A stretch of 64,000 nt of DNA. Source: Nilaparvata lugens. Lineage: Eukaryota > Arthropoda > Insecta > Hemiptera > Delphacidae. Shown piece by piece: positions 35,201 to 46,674 of this stretch (positions are counted from its first letter, which is position 1; every line of letters begins with the position of its first letter). The translations under genes were made by a program, and so were the position numbers. The notes under the pieces were generated by a model, which saw nothing but the letters and a program-made list of their open reading frames with translations, had not been told where the DNA came from and searched no databases. The stretch is from positions 30,325,981 through 30,389,980 of the forward strand of contig NC_052511.1 in the NCBI RefSeq assembly GCF_014356525.2. Reading direction: 5' to 3'.

Positions 35201-35741
35201 GTATATTTAAAATTAAATTTTATCCCATTCTAGTAACGAAGAAACATGCAATTTACAATCTATATGAATACAAATCTATAAATACAAATTTATAAATACA
35301 AATCAAGCCTCAAATTTTGACGTACAATAACTTTTTATGTGTGACATGTGTCATGTGTCAACATAGATGTCTGACACGTTGCTGTAGCTTTGAAGCTGGA
35401 CGAAGAGAATAATGAAGAAAATCTACTAATGAATTTTGTAAATAAAAACCCTTCGAACTTTTTATCGACAGAGAGTAAAAAGGGTTCCTTACAATTTTGA
35501 TTTCCAGGTATCCGTTGGAAAATGGAACCAAGTTTAGGGAATATTTTAGGCTTTCAACACATTTTGGACTCACTCTGAAATTATAGTTTGCTATCTATTA
35601 ATCAGTTGGCCTATTCGGGTTACTAAAACATTATTATTTTTGGAACAATTGGATTACTAGTGAAATTCCATTCCATTCTATTTGTTATTCAATAAAAGAA
35701 TCATAGGCCTATGACATTTTCAGATGGAAATCGAAATAATA

Positions 35742-35955
35742 ATTTCAATTTCAATTTAATTTATTGCCAATTGGAATATTTCTAGAAATATTACAAACTC
35801 TTTATAATCTGCCATATCATTGAAAATATAATTAAATAAACATAATTATTCATTCATATATTCAATCTTATTCAATTAAAATAAAATATGAGATCTAGGC
35901 ATCACCAGCAAAAAGAAAATCTTTGCCCGCTGGTGAGAGTTGCATAACAGTAAAA
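35742..35955 (-). mobile_element. LINE-like 3' tail
   Basis: On the minus strand a segment with the hairpin CACCAGC...GCTGGTG (35903-35933) runs down to GGCAATAAATTAAATTGAAA near 35755 and ends in repeated GAAATT. The same type of AATAAATTGAAATTGAAA tail precedes a TTA microsatellite at 54545-54575. Tails of repeated ATTGAAATTGAA are typical of some insect LINEs. There is no coding part left. Confidence 0.4.
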
Positions 35956-36274
35956 GAAAAACATAATATTTCGAAATAATGCAGAAAATTTAGGCCAACT
36001 TGAACAAAAAAAAAACCTTGAATGAAATTTTATTTTTTAGTGGAAATCGCACTAATTTAGAGATATATCAACAACATTTTCCGGGGAGAGAGCCCACAGA
36101 ACCACTTTTTGTGGAAGATATTCAATACCCCCACGCCCCCCGGTGACCACCAAAAGTTTAGGTTCTTCCTACGTCAATGTTATGATCCCCCATGATTTTT
36201 TTCTGGATACGCCACTGTTAACAACACGTCTTATCACTAGTAGATGGTGGAATGAAGGAGGTGGAATGGCGACT

Positions 36275-36500
36275 TCTTGCAAATAACTACTGCGTGCCAC
36301 GCAAAAGTCTGGGATCCCAGACTTGAGTGCGTCGCGCACAGGGATCACGCATTGCTGAATTGGCGGAATCACAGAGGATTGCGCGCGAGAAGTCAGAGAA
36401 AACACTTCCTCAGCAATAGCTGCAGCAGACTTTAGCGTCATTACGTCATCGCGCATCCCGCATCACGCAATGACGCTGCGTGGTTCAGAGAAACCTAGGC
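36275..36500. repeat. Palindrome-rich, CpG-rich block
   Basis: A 20-bp perfect palindrome, AAGTCTGGGATCCCAGACTT, lies at 36305-36324. Around it CTGCGTGCCACGC and CACGCATTG on the left face CATCACGCAATGACGCTGCG on the right, with more GCGCGCGA and GCGTCAT pairs between. The block is much richer in CpG than its neighbours and is probably a fold-back or MITE whose ends I cannot define. The frame at 36169-36456 runs through it and has no domain. Confidence 0.5.
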
Positions 36501-36506
36501 TTATAA

Positions 36507-37079
36507 TCATTGCGTCATCCAACAGCCGTCGGTAGATCTGTTTTTCAATATTTTCTTCCTACTAAGTCACCAAATTTCAATTCTGTAATTATTATGCCAC
36601 GATACGAACTACGTCCAAGCTTGGGTTGCAGAACTCGAAATGCTGTAAATTTAGAATATGGACGGGAAAATCAGCAGAAAGGAGATATACCATTCAATTC
36701 CCAGCAAGCTGCATTCAACTATAACTAAAAATAATAACTGCTGCACAACTAACTAAGCACAAAGGAAGTCCATATTGAGATATAAATAATAGAGTATAAT
36801 ACTGATTGTTGGAAAATTTTCATGAAAATATAGTGCATCAGATTAAGCGAAGGCTAAGCACACCTGAGCAGGCGCGGCTGGTGATACAAAGTGTTGATCT
36901 TATGGACGTTCCACGCCATGCCCGATTCATTGTGTGTGAGTTCTTCCATTCAAACCAATAAGCAAGAAGTACCTGGATGCAAAATGCCGCATCGCCCCTC
37001 CTCAGGTGAATATCCAGCTAAAGTTTCCTCATGAGATGTATAAACTATTTGGCGGTAAGAAGTTCGCCGGGCCAGCGAG
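36507..37079 (+). mobile_element. Short Helitron, deletion derivative
   Basis: The start A|TCATTGCGTCAT at 36507 and the end at 37079 (CCAGCGAG|T, a mutated CTAG) enclose 573 bp. The 3' hairpin GGCG-GTAAGAAGTT-CGCC is at 37051-37068. An inverted copy at 43498-44059 shares the whole length, including both ends, and there the 3' end is an intact CTAG with T after it. The element contains only the first codons of a protein frame (next entry) and then jumps to the 3' end. It therefore looks like an internally deleted autonomous element. Confidence 0.65.
36594..36728 (+). pseudogene. N-terminal stub of a Helitron-type protein
   Basis: Forty-four codons from ATG 36594, starting M-P-R and continuing LGCRTRNAVNLEY. 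The LG-R-RNA pattern resembles the N-terminal stretch that precedes the Rep/helicase in many arthropod Helitron proteins (family recollection, not a search). The frame stops at 36728, well before any catalytic HUH motif. In the opposed copy at 43498-44059 the same stretch is frameshifted. It could also be an unrelated chance frame preserved between recent copies. Confidence 0.35.
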
Positions 37080-40000
37080 TAATTATATATTTTTATAATT
37101 TTGAAAAAAGACCACGTGGTGACTTTTTTAAATATGTTTTTTTAGTGCCTACCAAATACTGGATTCTGATTGGTACATCAACAGTTTTTTGTACAAAATG
37201 TGCTATTGTATTAATACGCCTAATAAAACTAGATCCCATTTCCTTTCTATTTTTATTACATTTCCATGATTTTTATTTGCTCATATATACACAATAAATA
37301 CTTAGATATGCTCTTAAACGTTTATGTCCTTTATTTTGCATGCTAGAATCTACAAAACCCTTTTCGTCCTCGCTTTATCGAATACTGTTTACTTGCAATT
37401 ATTTTGCTATAAAGTATCTGACTGAATTTCAGATGTACAGCCTTACCGCTGTTGATGTTGCCGACAAGCGTTATTTACAAAGAACTTGACCTCAAATACA
37501 ATTTTATTCTTCAATGTTTGATTCCATCACGAACTGCTTGTTGAATAATCACTTTTAACAATATTATTATTATTTTTATTTAATAATTGAAAAATGACTT
37601 CCATTTCGAATTGTTATATTCAAATAATCATAGCCTTTATAGTCGTTATTATCTTATCTTTATTGTCGACTGATAATACCATTGATGATAAAAGTTTATG
37701 GTTTCTTTAGACCTAATAATCCATTTCAATGAATGAATTTTATTTGTGCCAAAATGCACCGTTATATATTGTTATGCGTTTTGTGTTCAAGGTTTGTGAT
37801 AATAAATACGGACGATTAGATTAACTTTTAATTGATTTGAACTTGAGTTTTTCAGAACAATTTGTTGTTGGCAATAATGTTCTTTTTTGATAGTATCTAT
37901 AAACGTTCTAGAAACTTGGATATAGAATCTATCATAGAATGAATATTGTTCCAAACACTCTCTCAACCCATTTAGTAAGTTTGAATAGAGCCATAATTAT
38001 TCCTTCTTCTCACTGTTTACAAAACATCATTGTAGCATTGTGCTGTTATTAATTACAATTTTGTTAAATGACCATGAAAGAGCGTAGAGCTGCCTCATGA
38101 ATAGCCGGAATAGCCCGGATGCCATTTGTTGCTCCAAGAGTTCCCGACTCCTCCAAATAGTTCATGACTTACTTGGTTTTTGTTGCTTGGAGATTTGTGT
38201 TCTCTGTGCGATTTCAAGTTGAAGTTATTTCATCTCACTTTAAGAATCGAGGAAATTTTTCATCCTTCTATATTAAATCGCTTGTGGAATATTCTGTACA
38301 AAAACTATTATAAATATTACACCCTACTTGGTTGGAGGAAATTATACTATGATTGATGAAGATGCAATTGAAAAAGAAAAATTATACTATGTCTCTGTAT
38401 ACTTATTGAACTATTTGAAATCTGTATTTGAATCATTGATTTGGGTAATTACTATATTGAAAATTCACTCAGTTCATGATAGTTCAATTAATAATTTCTC
38501 AACCATTTAATGATAGCATCCTTTTACAATATAATTCTATAAAACTACATTCAAGGGAAATCTTTCACAATATAACACCCTATATTATGGTTTAACGACG
38601 GCATTGGAAAAGTAGGCCTACATGGAGAATATAAATTCACATGGTGAAAAGACTGAGTGAATACTGTTAGAAAATGAATGTTTCCAATATTATGTAAACT
38701 TGTAGTTACATAGAAGTAATTGAATCATCGAGTGGGTACATAATCTTTTGGATACTATTATAACTACATATGTTGAATTTTCTCCACAATAGAACAGTTC
38801 AAGATTCAGTAGAAATGTAACCACATTCAACAATATTGTTACTCGTGAAATATCATTAGTAGGCTCCAAGCTCATTCTTGAGAGAAAAACGCAGAATCTT
38901 TATTATTCATCTTCATGATAATTATAGATGATAAGAGTTCGGATTAGGATTAGTAGTCATGAATTTACTCAACACACATTCATTTTCAGTTCAAAAGTAG
39001 TAAAGCTACAACAATAATCTAAAAAGACTATTATAGATAAAAATTGAATATTACACGTCTTCAACCATTACATGGAAAATTGGAGAGATTAATGAATTTA
39101 CTCGGAATATGATTGGAGAACAAGAATTCGTAAAATTTTTCATTATTACAACGATATTAGAATGTTCTACAGTATCATCAAATGCTAATTTGATGAATGA
39201 AAAGCTAGAATTGTATTGTTCGACTAACTTGATGCATGGAATGAATCCAATCATAATCTTCTTGAGTAAAATTGTATTAATACTAAAAATAAATGATCAA
39301 TTTCATTCTTTATCAAATAATGTAATAGATATTCTTTTTTATAGCTAAGAGCCATATCATAATATTCAATTGAAGATGATGGTTTCTCGATCCATTCCGA
39401 GCTGCGATGTATTAAACACAGTCTTGATGTTTTTTACAACGACATGCAGTCAAATATGATTGACTATCAATTTATTTCCTCGATGCAGTATGACTAAATC
39501 CTAATTCTGATGATGATAGTAGCGTTATTTGTTATTTCTATTGTCTTACTAAATATGAGAACGATATTTGTAGGATTCGTGTTGGATTAAAGATTCTCCT
39601 GTGATGTTTACCAAAATCATCATTATCAAAATGGAAGTCTGTTTGTCAGTATCGAAGACATTGTAATTGAAGTAGACTTGGCAAGCGACAGAGGAAACCT
39701 CATCAACTGCTCAGTACACTATTCACTCTCCTCTCTCTCTTCGCTGAGAGAGCTTTCACAATGATTAGGTCAACAACAAAACTGGAAAAAGCTTCTCAAG
39801 CAGAGTCTCCGAAATGATTTCGCAAGAGCTTCTTGTACTCTATGAAAATTTAGACGATGCTTGAGTGAAGTTGGATGAGGAGCGAACAACCAGCCACGCG
39901 TTGTTGAAGTGGTGAGGAAACTATTAAATTTAATCAGGACTCGGTGTAAAATTCATTTCCTGGGGTTGAATTAATGAATTATGGATCAAGACGAATCGGC

Positions 40001-43000
40001 TTGTTCTTTTCTCCACTTTTCTCTCGATTCCTTCACCACCTGCTTCTTCGTTGCTTCTATCTGCTCCTGCTATAGATCACGCTTCGGTAGACATCCTTAA
40101 TTGAAATTAGTTTTGCTCCAATCTCAAGATCATTACTGCTAATGATAAGAGACGTGATTGGTTCAATTTGTACTTTGTCGGATTGATGATTTTCAGCTGA
40201 TAGCTGTAAAATATAGCTGTAAAGTTTTGATTGATAGAAAAGAGTAGCTTCTTCTATCCGCTTATCACAGGAATATGATTGCAAAGAATATAATTTTTCA
40301 AACATTAAAAGCTATTATTCAATCTATGTATGCTATAATATATTTTAATATTGATGAATTGACTAGATATCAATCATGCTGTTCAGTTTTTCCAATTTCT
40401 GCTATTATGCTTTCATAAATGAAAGTTTCCTATAATATAAAGTTTCCTATAAGGGATAATAAAGGAATAAATAAATAACAAAGAAAAGTCATAAGTTCCG
40501 TGAAACTTCTCTTAGAATGTTTTCTTGAATAAATTAAATTGTAAGAAAAATTTGAAAATTGATTGAACATTTGAAACAAGATGCTATTTTTTTTATAAAG
40601 AAAAGATTTTTAAAAGGATAGTACCATGATATTTTTCACTACATTCTAATTTAAACAATAAATCCTCAGCTCTTCAACGCTCTGAAAACACTATCAAGCG
40701 AATGAATTTGATTAAGTCTTTCGATAAATCATTTTGACTCTAGGGTTTTCGCATCTCCACTAAAGTTGAAATACTTCATAACTTGAAGGCCCATCTTAAC
40801 AAGAAGTTGGAATAGAGTAGTCTACAGTGTTATTCAACAGGCTCGTTTCAACAAGAAGTCAGTTTAATTTAGTGTTAAACTGTATGATATAGAAAATCAA
40901 AATTTGAATTCAAGTTCAAATTGTCTTGAATTCAAATGAGATTGATTCAATGAAGTTCATACTTTATAATGCAAGTCCTTTTTTGATAATTATTGCTCAG
41001 TTGCGTGACAAGTGCTTTTAAAATAATTGTCAAAAGTATACTTCATATATTTAACGAGATAAGATCCACGTTTTTTCATTTATTATTTTCCATGATTGGA
41101 TAGGGGTATCGTTAGGAAGTGGGAATGTCATACCCAATATTTACACCAACATGAATTACACTTTCAATTCATTCCGGTATCTGGGACTTCACAGATCTGC
41201 AATCGACTTCTAGAATCAAATTTTCAGCTGCAATGCTTTTGAAACCTTTTTATCTCGAATTTTGTAGTCCAATTTGAGACCGTCGCGTATTATCAACGTC
41301 CACGCCAATTTCTGCTTAACATTAGGAACATTGTACCTGAGCATTCAGTTGCAAAGAGAAAACATTTACATTCTGGTCTGTCTCACATCCTTTCCTCTTC
41401 CTCTCTTCTCTCTCATCTTCTCATTCTCTTCTTCTTACTCCTCTCTATTCCACCTTTGGCCTTCATCTGTGTCGAGAAAACCTCTGTTTGAATATTCAAC
41501 TCTAATTAAAACGGCGCTGAGTGCTTTTCAGAAATTCAGTCTCTTACAGAAGCCTTACAGCCTTTCTCTTATAAAGGGTTTTCATGATAGTCTTTCAGCG
41601 ATAATGAGTCACCTTGTTTCATTGCCTTCTTGATAATTTCAGCCAAGTGGCTTTCTATTAGCTGCACCTCCTCAGATATCGGGTAATGTAACTATTCTCG
41701 GTGATAAAGCTTTTTAATCGGTGATAAAAAAGAATAACAATCAATAATCATAAATTTCAAGAATACCCTACAACGATCCATCGACTTCTACTTCGGATGC
41801 GACGTTCTCTCCCAGGCCCCAGTAACATCAGAAAAATTCGTACATAGCTGAGATCGTGAATGCGTTTAGGTTGATTTCGGGGTGGATTGCGGCCAGCCGT
41901 CACAGCTGACTGCAGCGGAGCGAATCGGCAAAAACTATTCGCTGAATGTAATTCATGCCGCAACACACAGCCAGATTAAATTCCGGTCGGGTGAAGAACA
42001 TCGCGGGGAGGGCCAACCATGGTGAGGAAGAGAGGGATGTCTTCGCCCTTCTTGTGTGGAGTTCTCGCCTCGTCACCGCTATGTTATCAGCGTCCCGAAA
42101 ATTAAACTCAAAGTTTCTCCACTGACATCCCTCGCCGCAACACGTATCCGATTTGGTTATATCTGGGGAGGGTGCGAAGAAAAAGAAGGAGAGGTGTTCG
42201 AGAACAGGAGAAGGAGGAGGAGGAGGATGGAAGGAGGGGAAGGAGGTTGAGGATGAATGAAAGAAAGAGTGAAAGGAAAAGGAGAAATAAGAGGAGTTCC
42301 ATGAGGTAAACGTGAAGGAGGAAAAGTGTAAAGAGAATGTAGAATAGAAGTGGTAAGAAGGAGGAGGAGGAGAAGAATAGAGAAATAGGGAAGGAAGATG
42401 AGGACGTACAGAGAATGATGAGGCGGAGGAGGAGGAAGGAGAGGAGAAGGAGTTGTAGGAGAAGGAGAATGAGTATTTGGTAGAGGGAAACCAGCTAAGG
42501 AGTTGGAGAAGGAAGAGGAGGAGAACGATAGGAAGGAGAAGGAAAATCCGTCGAGAAGAGACCACGATTGTAATTCCAAGGATACTGGTCTGTATTTGTA
42601 CACGCTGTGGGATTTCGGTGCTGGAACTTGGTGACCAGATTGAGAATCTACTTGACTCGTGGCTGGTTGTTGCAATGCAAAATGCATTATACAATCGCCA
42701 TCTATGATACAATCTATACATTTGATTCCCATATAATTTTTCTCAAACGTACACCACAATTTTCATGATAATAGAATTATATTCTTACAAACGATAAACA
42801 ATTTTCAAAACAATATTCATACTTGTTTCCTTAAAAATTATTTGTTTGAAGCAGAAAATCATGCAACTTCTTTGTTGGAGCTACTTTTGTTTGTTAGTAG
42901 GGGATGCTGTTTCAGTAATACATTACAGCACAGTTTGGAGAAATTCGAATATAATTTCAATTTCACAATTATTCTTTTTCAAATTGAAATTCATTTATCT

Positions 43001-43497
43001 GCACACAATAATATACAAATTAGAAAAATAAATATTCTAAATTATTACAAAATGGCGATACCGGCAAAGAACAACTTGTGTGCCGGCAGTGGAATCGAAC
43101 AACTAAGTATGGTAAACATGTCAATAGAAAATAAAAATAGAGCTTATTCAAACCACTAAAATAATTGAAATTACGGAGACTAGTTCACATCTCAATCTTT
43201 ACAAACGAGAAGACAAAGTAACAAATTACAAGCAAATACCAAATTGAAAAAATTCATTTAATTGAATTCTTCTCAAAAAATGTATTCATCAGTGAATTAT
43301 CACATTAGATATTAGGTAGTAGGTATTAATTATTGTTTATTTCCTGGATATCGGATAATAATTCAGGTTTTTAATTTTTATTGTGCTTCATATACTATAT
43401 GTATTGATGCTATTTCATGTGGTGTATACAGTATTATGTACAATACTATGCAGATTCAATATAGATATTATTCTGACTTCTCAACATTTAATAGATA
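37080..43497. other. No gene seen; pyrimidine and purine tracts
   Basis: AT-rich from 37080 to 41300. Frames at 39051-39348 and 40057-40305 carry no domain. A pyrimidine-rich run is at about 41385-41460. From 41780 to 42130 the composition is nearer balanced with several CpG. A strong homopurine tract (plus strand, GGAGGAGGAGG and AAGGAGGAG units) then covers about 42180-42545. The long Ser/Phe/Pro-rich minus-strand frames at 41900-42759 are translations of that tract. A perfect 12-bp inverted repeat built on TTTGAATTCAAG is near 40910-40946. Confidence 0.5.
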
Positions 43498-44059
43498 CTA
43501 GCTGGCCCGACGAACTTCGTACCGCAAAAATAGTTGATGCATCTCATGACAAACATTAGCTGTATGCACACCTTAGGAGGCGCGATGTGGCATTTTGCAT
43601 CCAGGTGCTTTTCGCTTATATTGGTGTGAATGGAAGAACTCACACACACTGAATCGGACATGGCGTGGAACGGTGTAATAAGGCAATGTCCATAAGATCA
43701 ACACTTAGTATCACCAAGCCGCGCCTCCTCAGGTGTGCCTAGTCTCAGCTTAATCTGATGCACTATATTTTTATGAAAATTATCCAACAATCAGTATTTT
43801 ATATCTCAATATGGACTTCCTATGTGCTTAGTTAGTTGTACAGCAGTCTGTATTTTTAGATATAGTTGAATGCAGCTTGCTGGGAAATTGAATGGCATAT
43901 CTCCTTGCTGCTGATTTCCCCGTGCATATTCTAAATTTACAGCATTTTGAGTTCTACGACCCAAGTTTGAACGTCGTTCGCATTATTATTAGAATTTTAA
44001 TTTTGTGGAGAGAAAAAATAGAAAACAGATCTACCGACGGCTGTTGAATGACGCAATGA
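43498..44059 (-). mobile_element. Short Helitron, inverted copy of 36507-37079
   Basis: Minus-strand element with 3' end CTAG at 43498-43501 (host T beyond). The hairpin region GCGGTACGAAGTTCGTCGGG is immediately inside. The 5' end TCATTGCG is at 44059. It aligns over its entire length with 36507-37079 with scattered substitutions and small indels. The protein stub is broken by a frameshift here. The two copies face each other about 6.5 kb apart, so recombination between them could invert the intervening DNA. Confidence 0.7.
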
Positions 44060-44350
44060 TCATAACAGCTGATTTTTATCTCTGTGTGTGGCCAGCTCAC
44101 AAATATTCTTCCAAAAGGATTACATGTAATCTTTAGAGGAACGTAGGAAAGAGTCCTGAAGTGTGATCATAAATTTTATAGGCGATATACCTGCTCCTGA
44201 ACATAGCAAACACAACTAAACAAAAATCATCAAATTCGGTGCACACAAAAAAAGTTATTGAATGTCAAAATTTGAGGCTCGATTTATTTATTCATATAGA
44301 CTATTCTGACTTCTCAACATTTAATATTTATCATATTCATTGTACTAATA

Positions 44351-44781
44351 GTCCGGGCGCAAATGTCATGAATAAGGCACTCCGTGGTCATTTTTGGGTA
44401 ACAGTCGTGGAAGATGACTCAATTTCATCGTTAGGTCTAGCATAATAAGGATCGTGATGATGATAAGTCGAAATCACAGGCAAACACCTCGAAAACAAGA
44501 TGACCGCCAAAATTTTCAGTGTTTGCCTGTGATTTCGACTTATCATCATCACGATCCTTATTATGGCTGAGATTGATCGAAAAAGCACAAACTTTCAAAC
44601 CTCAGAAATTTACAACGATCTCCCGTCTACACGACGCAAACTTAGCGCAAACATGGCAGGTAACATCGTTGTCGTGTAGACCGGGCATTAGAAGAAATTC
44701 ATCACCTGACGAAGAAATTATTGAGTCATCTTCCACGGCTGTTACTCAAAAATGACCACGGAATGACATTTGCGCCAGGAC
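44351..44781. mobile_element. Nested fold-back element with TA flanks
   Basis: The outer inverted repeats are about 70 bp: 44351-44423 and 44715-44781. They start GTCCGGGCGCAAATGTCAT on the left and GTCCTGGCGCAAATGTCAT on the opposite strand of the right end. Both are bordered by TA (44349-44350 and 44782-44783). Inside are a second, nearly perfect inverted repeat of about 47 bp, 44441-44487 against 44520-44566 (core GATGATAAGTCGAAATCACA), and a third short pair around GTCTACACGAC and GTCGTGTAGAC at 44626-44680. The TA flanks suggest a Tc1/mariner-type mobiliser. There is no transposase. It is a hairpin-within-hairpin structure. Frames at 44239-44755 are artefacts of it. Confidence 0.8.
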
Positions 44782-46620
44782 TATAATTGCATTATCTCAA
44801 AATACGTTCACTCGATGGAACAACACAGTTATTCAATAAGAAGAATATCGAATTAGGGTTCTATCGTTATTGAAGTGATCAACCTCCTCAAATTATATTA
44901 CAAGAAATGAGAAAGTGTAGGCCTATGAGATTTTTCGGTTTTGAAACTGCCAAACTGATTTCAAGCTACTCTTGTCTATTAGTTCTATTCTGCCGTTGAT
45001 TCTCAACGTAATCATATTCATCATTGAAATAATCATGAAACAGACACTAACAGGTATGAGGAAGTTCTCCCGGGATATCTCCTCATTGTTGCGCGTGATG
45101 TTATTGTTTCATGAGTGGAATGCTCTTGCTCATTTCGAACTTCTAATAAAGGAATAGAATGGACGTAACTAGTATGGGATGGTACAGTCGCTACAAAATG
45201 GGCTGCGTTTGGACCACTTGAGAGTTGGCAAGTTTTTCTATTCAATAAATTTTCTAACGAATGGCGAACGGGTCAATGCTGATTGCTGAACGGACTGATC
45301 AACATAGCAGCATCGCCGCGGGATGCCAACCCAATTCTGTGCTTTCAATTATGAATGCTTTTCCCTGTAGAATAGGAGTGAGAATCATCACCAAGGTTGC
45401 TGGCTGGTAGCATACTGCAAAATGAATTCGAGCCTTCATATATCGCAGCTATAGCAAACTATAATCAGTTTGATTCGTTTTCAAATAAATCGACAAAATA
45501 GTCGTGAGGGATATGAATATGATGTGGATATCATGTTATTTCTCAAAGCAGATCGGAATAAAGTATCATCCTGATAATCATCAGAGAAATTATGGAGAAT
45601 AACTGAAAAAAATTTGATGCAAGGATCAAGGATGTTTTATTGTTACAAAAAAATAAAATAGCATTGACAGAGGTAACTCCATCTGTATACAATAATATTA
45701 ATATAGATAGGATAATATAGATAATATAGGATAACATATTATGTTAACTATAAATAGATAAATATAAGGGTTGGATTGTTTGTTATTGTGCATAGTTTAC
45801 AAGTAGCTCCAAATAACAATGGAAAGAATAAGTCAATGTGTCAGTAAGTTTCTCAATTCAAATTTTAAATTTATTAAAACACACAAAACAAGACAAAACA
45901 AAATGACAAAGAATTACAAATAAAACAAATAAAATACAATGAAAGGTTACAAAAAAAACCATGGGCATCTTCTCATATTCATGGAGAAGAGAAAGAAAAA
46001 GAGAGGAAAATACCTAGCCAACGATGGTTCCCCATGTTATAAGCAGGCGAAGAAGAGAAGAGAGAAGTGTTGAGGAAAAAAGGGATGAGAGAAATGGGGG
46101 GGAGAAAGAAAAACACAGGAATAGGTAGGCAAAATTAAGGTAAGCGAGTACACTGAAAATGGAAAAAAACTAATGAAAAAACAATGCTTGAGCAGAAATC
46201 TTGAGTCTTAATCTAAATGGAAGAAGAAATTACTGTATGTCCAGTTTTCTACATCCAGTTTATTATTTCCGCTGATCTTATTGTCCATGAGAAAGTGATT
46301 TTGAATAAGGTTTAGGCCTATTATTTCAGTAATTTTAGTAATATAAGTACGTATTCAAATACATGTATCATTATGGATTTAAGGTTATATCTAAAAGTTA
46401 TATTATGATTACTTATGTGATAGATATACTAATTAGTGCATTCTTGTAACATTTAAAAGTATCATATTATTAGTTCTAAAATAAACCACAGAAGTCATCA
46501 TCTTCTCAAATAATGTGTTTGTAAAGAGAAGTGGGACGTATTGTTACTTGGTATTAGTATGGGCTGTGTGAAGTCACAAGGATATCCCACATATCCTTAA
46601 GTTTGAGAGGTTGGTGATAA
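44782..46620. other. No gene seen; A-rich and purine-rich stretches
   Basis: The stretch 45840-45960 is A-rich with ACAAAACAAGACAAAAC-like runs and may be a LINE tail on the minus strand. It continues into a purine-rich stretch at 45980-46135. Frames at 44972-45245 and 45543-45737 are unsupported. Confidence 0.4.
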
Positions 46621-46621
46621 A

Positions 46622-46674
46622 TTGAAAAAAGAGCCAGTCGGCGAACTGGATCTCGGATGCCTCTTTTTTTTCAA
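46622..46674 (+). other. 53-nt nested hairpin
   Basis: The outer arms TTGAAAAAAGAG (46622-46633) and CTCTTTTTTTTCAA (46661-46674) pair over about 12 bp. An inner hairpin CCAGT-CGGCGA-ACTGG sits at 46634-46649. The run of T at the end of the right arm would also act as an RNA polymerase III stop on the plus strand. No A/B box is visible upstream, so it is not called a gene. It could be a small MITE core. Confidence 0.5.

Noticed and set aside
41900..42759. Open frames of 273 and 200 codons on the minus strand
   Set aside because: They are two overlapping translations of one homopurine/homopyrimidine tract, rich in Ser, Phe, Pro and Leu only, with no domain or start context.
43040..43110. tRNA-like TTCGATTCC phrase with a GCCGGCA stem on the minus strand
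   Set aside because: No D arm, anticodon arm or matching 5' acceptor strand lies at the right distance; it is a local hairpin.
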